6,353 bases of DNA from an uncultured bacterium (GTDB taxonomy: Bacteria; CAIJMQ01), in assembly GCA_903821905.1 (NCBI GenBank), contig CAIJMQ010000051.1, forward strand, positions 1 through 6,353. Reading direction: 5' to 3'. The notes under the pieces were generated by a model that saw only the letters and a program-made list of their open reading frames with translations, was not told the origin of the DNA and did not search any database. Below are positions 6,064 to 6,353 of the stretch, in pieces; the stretch's first letter is position 1, and every line of letters begins with the position of its first letter. A program made the translations under genes and the position numbers.

Positions 6064-6213
6064 TTACTTTGTTTCTTTATGTAACGTGTGTTTTCTGCAA
6101 AACTTACAAAATTTATTTATTGCCAATTTACTTTCACGTTTTTCTTTACTTCTCGTAGTAGTATAATTCCTATTTTTGCAAATTTCACAAACTAAAGTAA
6201 TAAATTCTCTCAT
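6064..6213 (-). CDS. rpmG: 50S ribosomal protein L33
   Basis: A small protein of the large subunit near the E site. The product is 49 residues, normal for L33. It begins MREFITLVCEICKNRNYTTT and contains two CxxC pairs (C9/C12 and C36/C39), so this is the zinc-binding type rather than the cysteine-free paralogue that some bacteria induce under zinc limitation. The basic middle (RSKEKRESKL) fits RNA binding. Its ATG follows the tuf TAA with no intervening base. The only Shine-Dalgarno-like sequence is a weak GGTG in the last tuf codons, so translation probably depends on ribosomes finishing tuf. Confidence 0.96.
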   Translation of the reverse strand: MREFITLVCEICKNRNYTTTRSKEKRESKLAINKFCKFCRKHTLHKETK

Positions 6214-6353
6214 TTATTTCACCACATCTCCGACAACACCAGCTCCAACAGTATGACCACCTTCTCTTATAGCAAATCTCAAGCCCTTTTCCATTGCTAC
6301 AGAAGCTATTAGTTTTATATCCATCGTTATGTTATCACCAGGCATTACCATCT
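6214..6353 (-). CDS. tuf: Elongation factor Tu, C-terminal fragment (5' end beyond window)
   Basis: EF-Tu delivers aminoacyl-tRNA to the ribosomal A site as a GTP complex. Only the last 45 codons plus stop and two bases of the preceding codon are inside the window, all in the C-terminal beta-barrel (domain 3). The sequence [16 protein letters not shown], then [18 protein letters not shown], is unmistakable. His replaces the common Arg or Lys in the EGG(R/K)TVGAG segment. The gene ends at TAA 6214 immediately before the rpmG ATG. It is truncated by the window, not broken. Whether the genome has a second tuf copy cannot be seen. Confidence 0.97.
   Translation of the reverse strand, partial: MVMPGDNITMDIKLIASVAMEKGLRFAIREGGHTVGAGVVGDVVK

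Noticed and set aside
1-6353. CRISPR array, mobile element, phage or defence genes
   Set aside because: No direct-repeat array, transposase, integrase or atypical gene is present; all coding DNA is accounted for by conserved housekeeping genes.

Overview
This window is a housekeeping translation and transcription cluster of a bacterium. Every gene lies on the minus strand, so reading 5' to 3' along the transcript (right to left here) the order is tuf (3' end only), rpmG, trnW(CCA), secE, nusG, rplK, rplA, rplJ, rplL, rpoB (about the first 907 codons). This is the classic bacterial tuf/secE-nusG/L11-L1-L10-L12/rpoB arrangement, complete and collinear. I see no mobile element, CRISPR array, defence gene or foreign insertion.

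Organism. The DNA is AT-rich (about one third GC by eye). Codons end mostly in A or T, Arg is mostly AGA, stops are TAA except TAG for rplA, and UGG/UGA use looks standard. SecE is the short one-helix form and tRNA-Trp has no encoded CCA, which argues against enteric gamma-proteobacteria. L12 carries an unusual lysine/glutamate-rich N-terminal extension. I cannot place the organism confidently; an uncultivated, deep-branching AT-rich bacterial lineage is a guess, not a result.

Layout. At 6353-6064 the tuf stop codon directly abuts the rpmG start codon. A 76-nt spacer (5988-6063) holds a long stem-loop that is fully paired only in the minus-strand RNA. tRNA-Trp follows at 5987-5914, and secE begins 3 nt after its discriminator base. 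secE, nusG and rplK are closely packed. A 129-nt AT-rich gap (4604-4732) with a promoter-like sequence separates rplK from rplA. rplA, rplJ and rplL are tightly packed, rplJ and rplL overlapping by 23 nt. A 152-nt gap (2722-2873) with a hairpin and a doubled purine-rich Shine-Dalgarno region precedes rpoB, which runs off the left edge. No stretch longer than 300 bases lacks a gene.

How the genes work together. EF-Tu, L33, L11, L1, L10 and L12 belong to the translation machinery; L11, L10 and L12 form the factor-binding stalk base and stalk. NusG and RpoB belong to transcription, with NusG linking polymerase to ribosome or Rho. SecE is the small essential subunit of the SecYEG translocon.

I found no undescribed multi-gene system. 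The points worth a second look are small-scale: the matching extensions of L10 and L12 encoded by overlapping DNA, an internal Shine-Dalgarno/TTG start in rplL, the nearly leaderless secE behind a tRNA, three structured or regulatory spacers, and several substitutions around the rifampicin pocket of RpoB.
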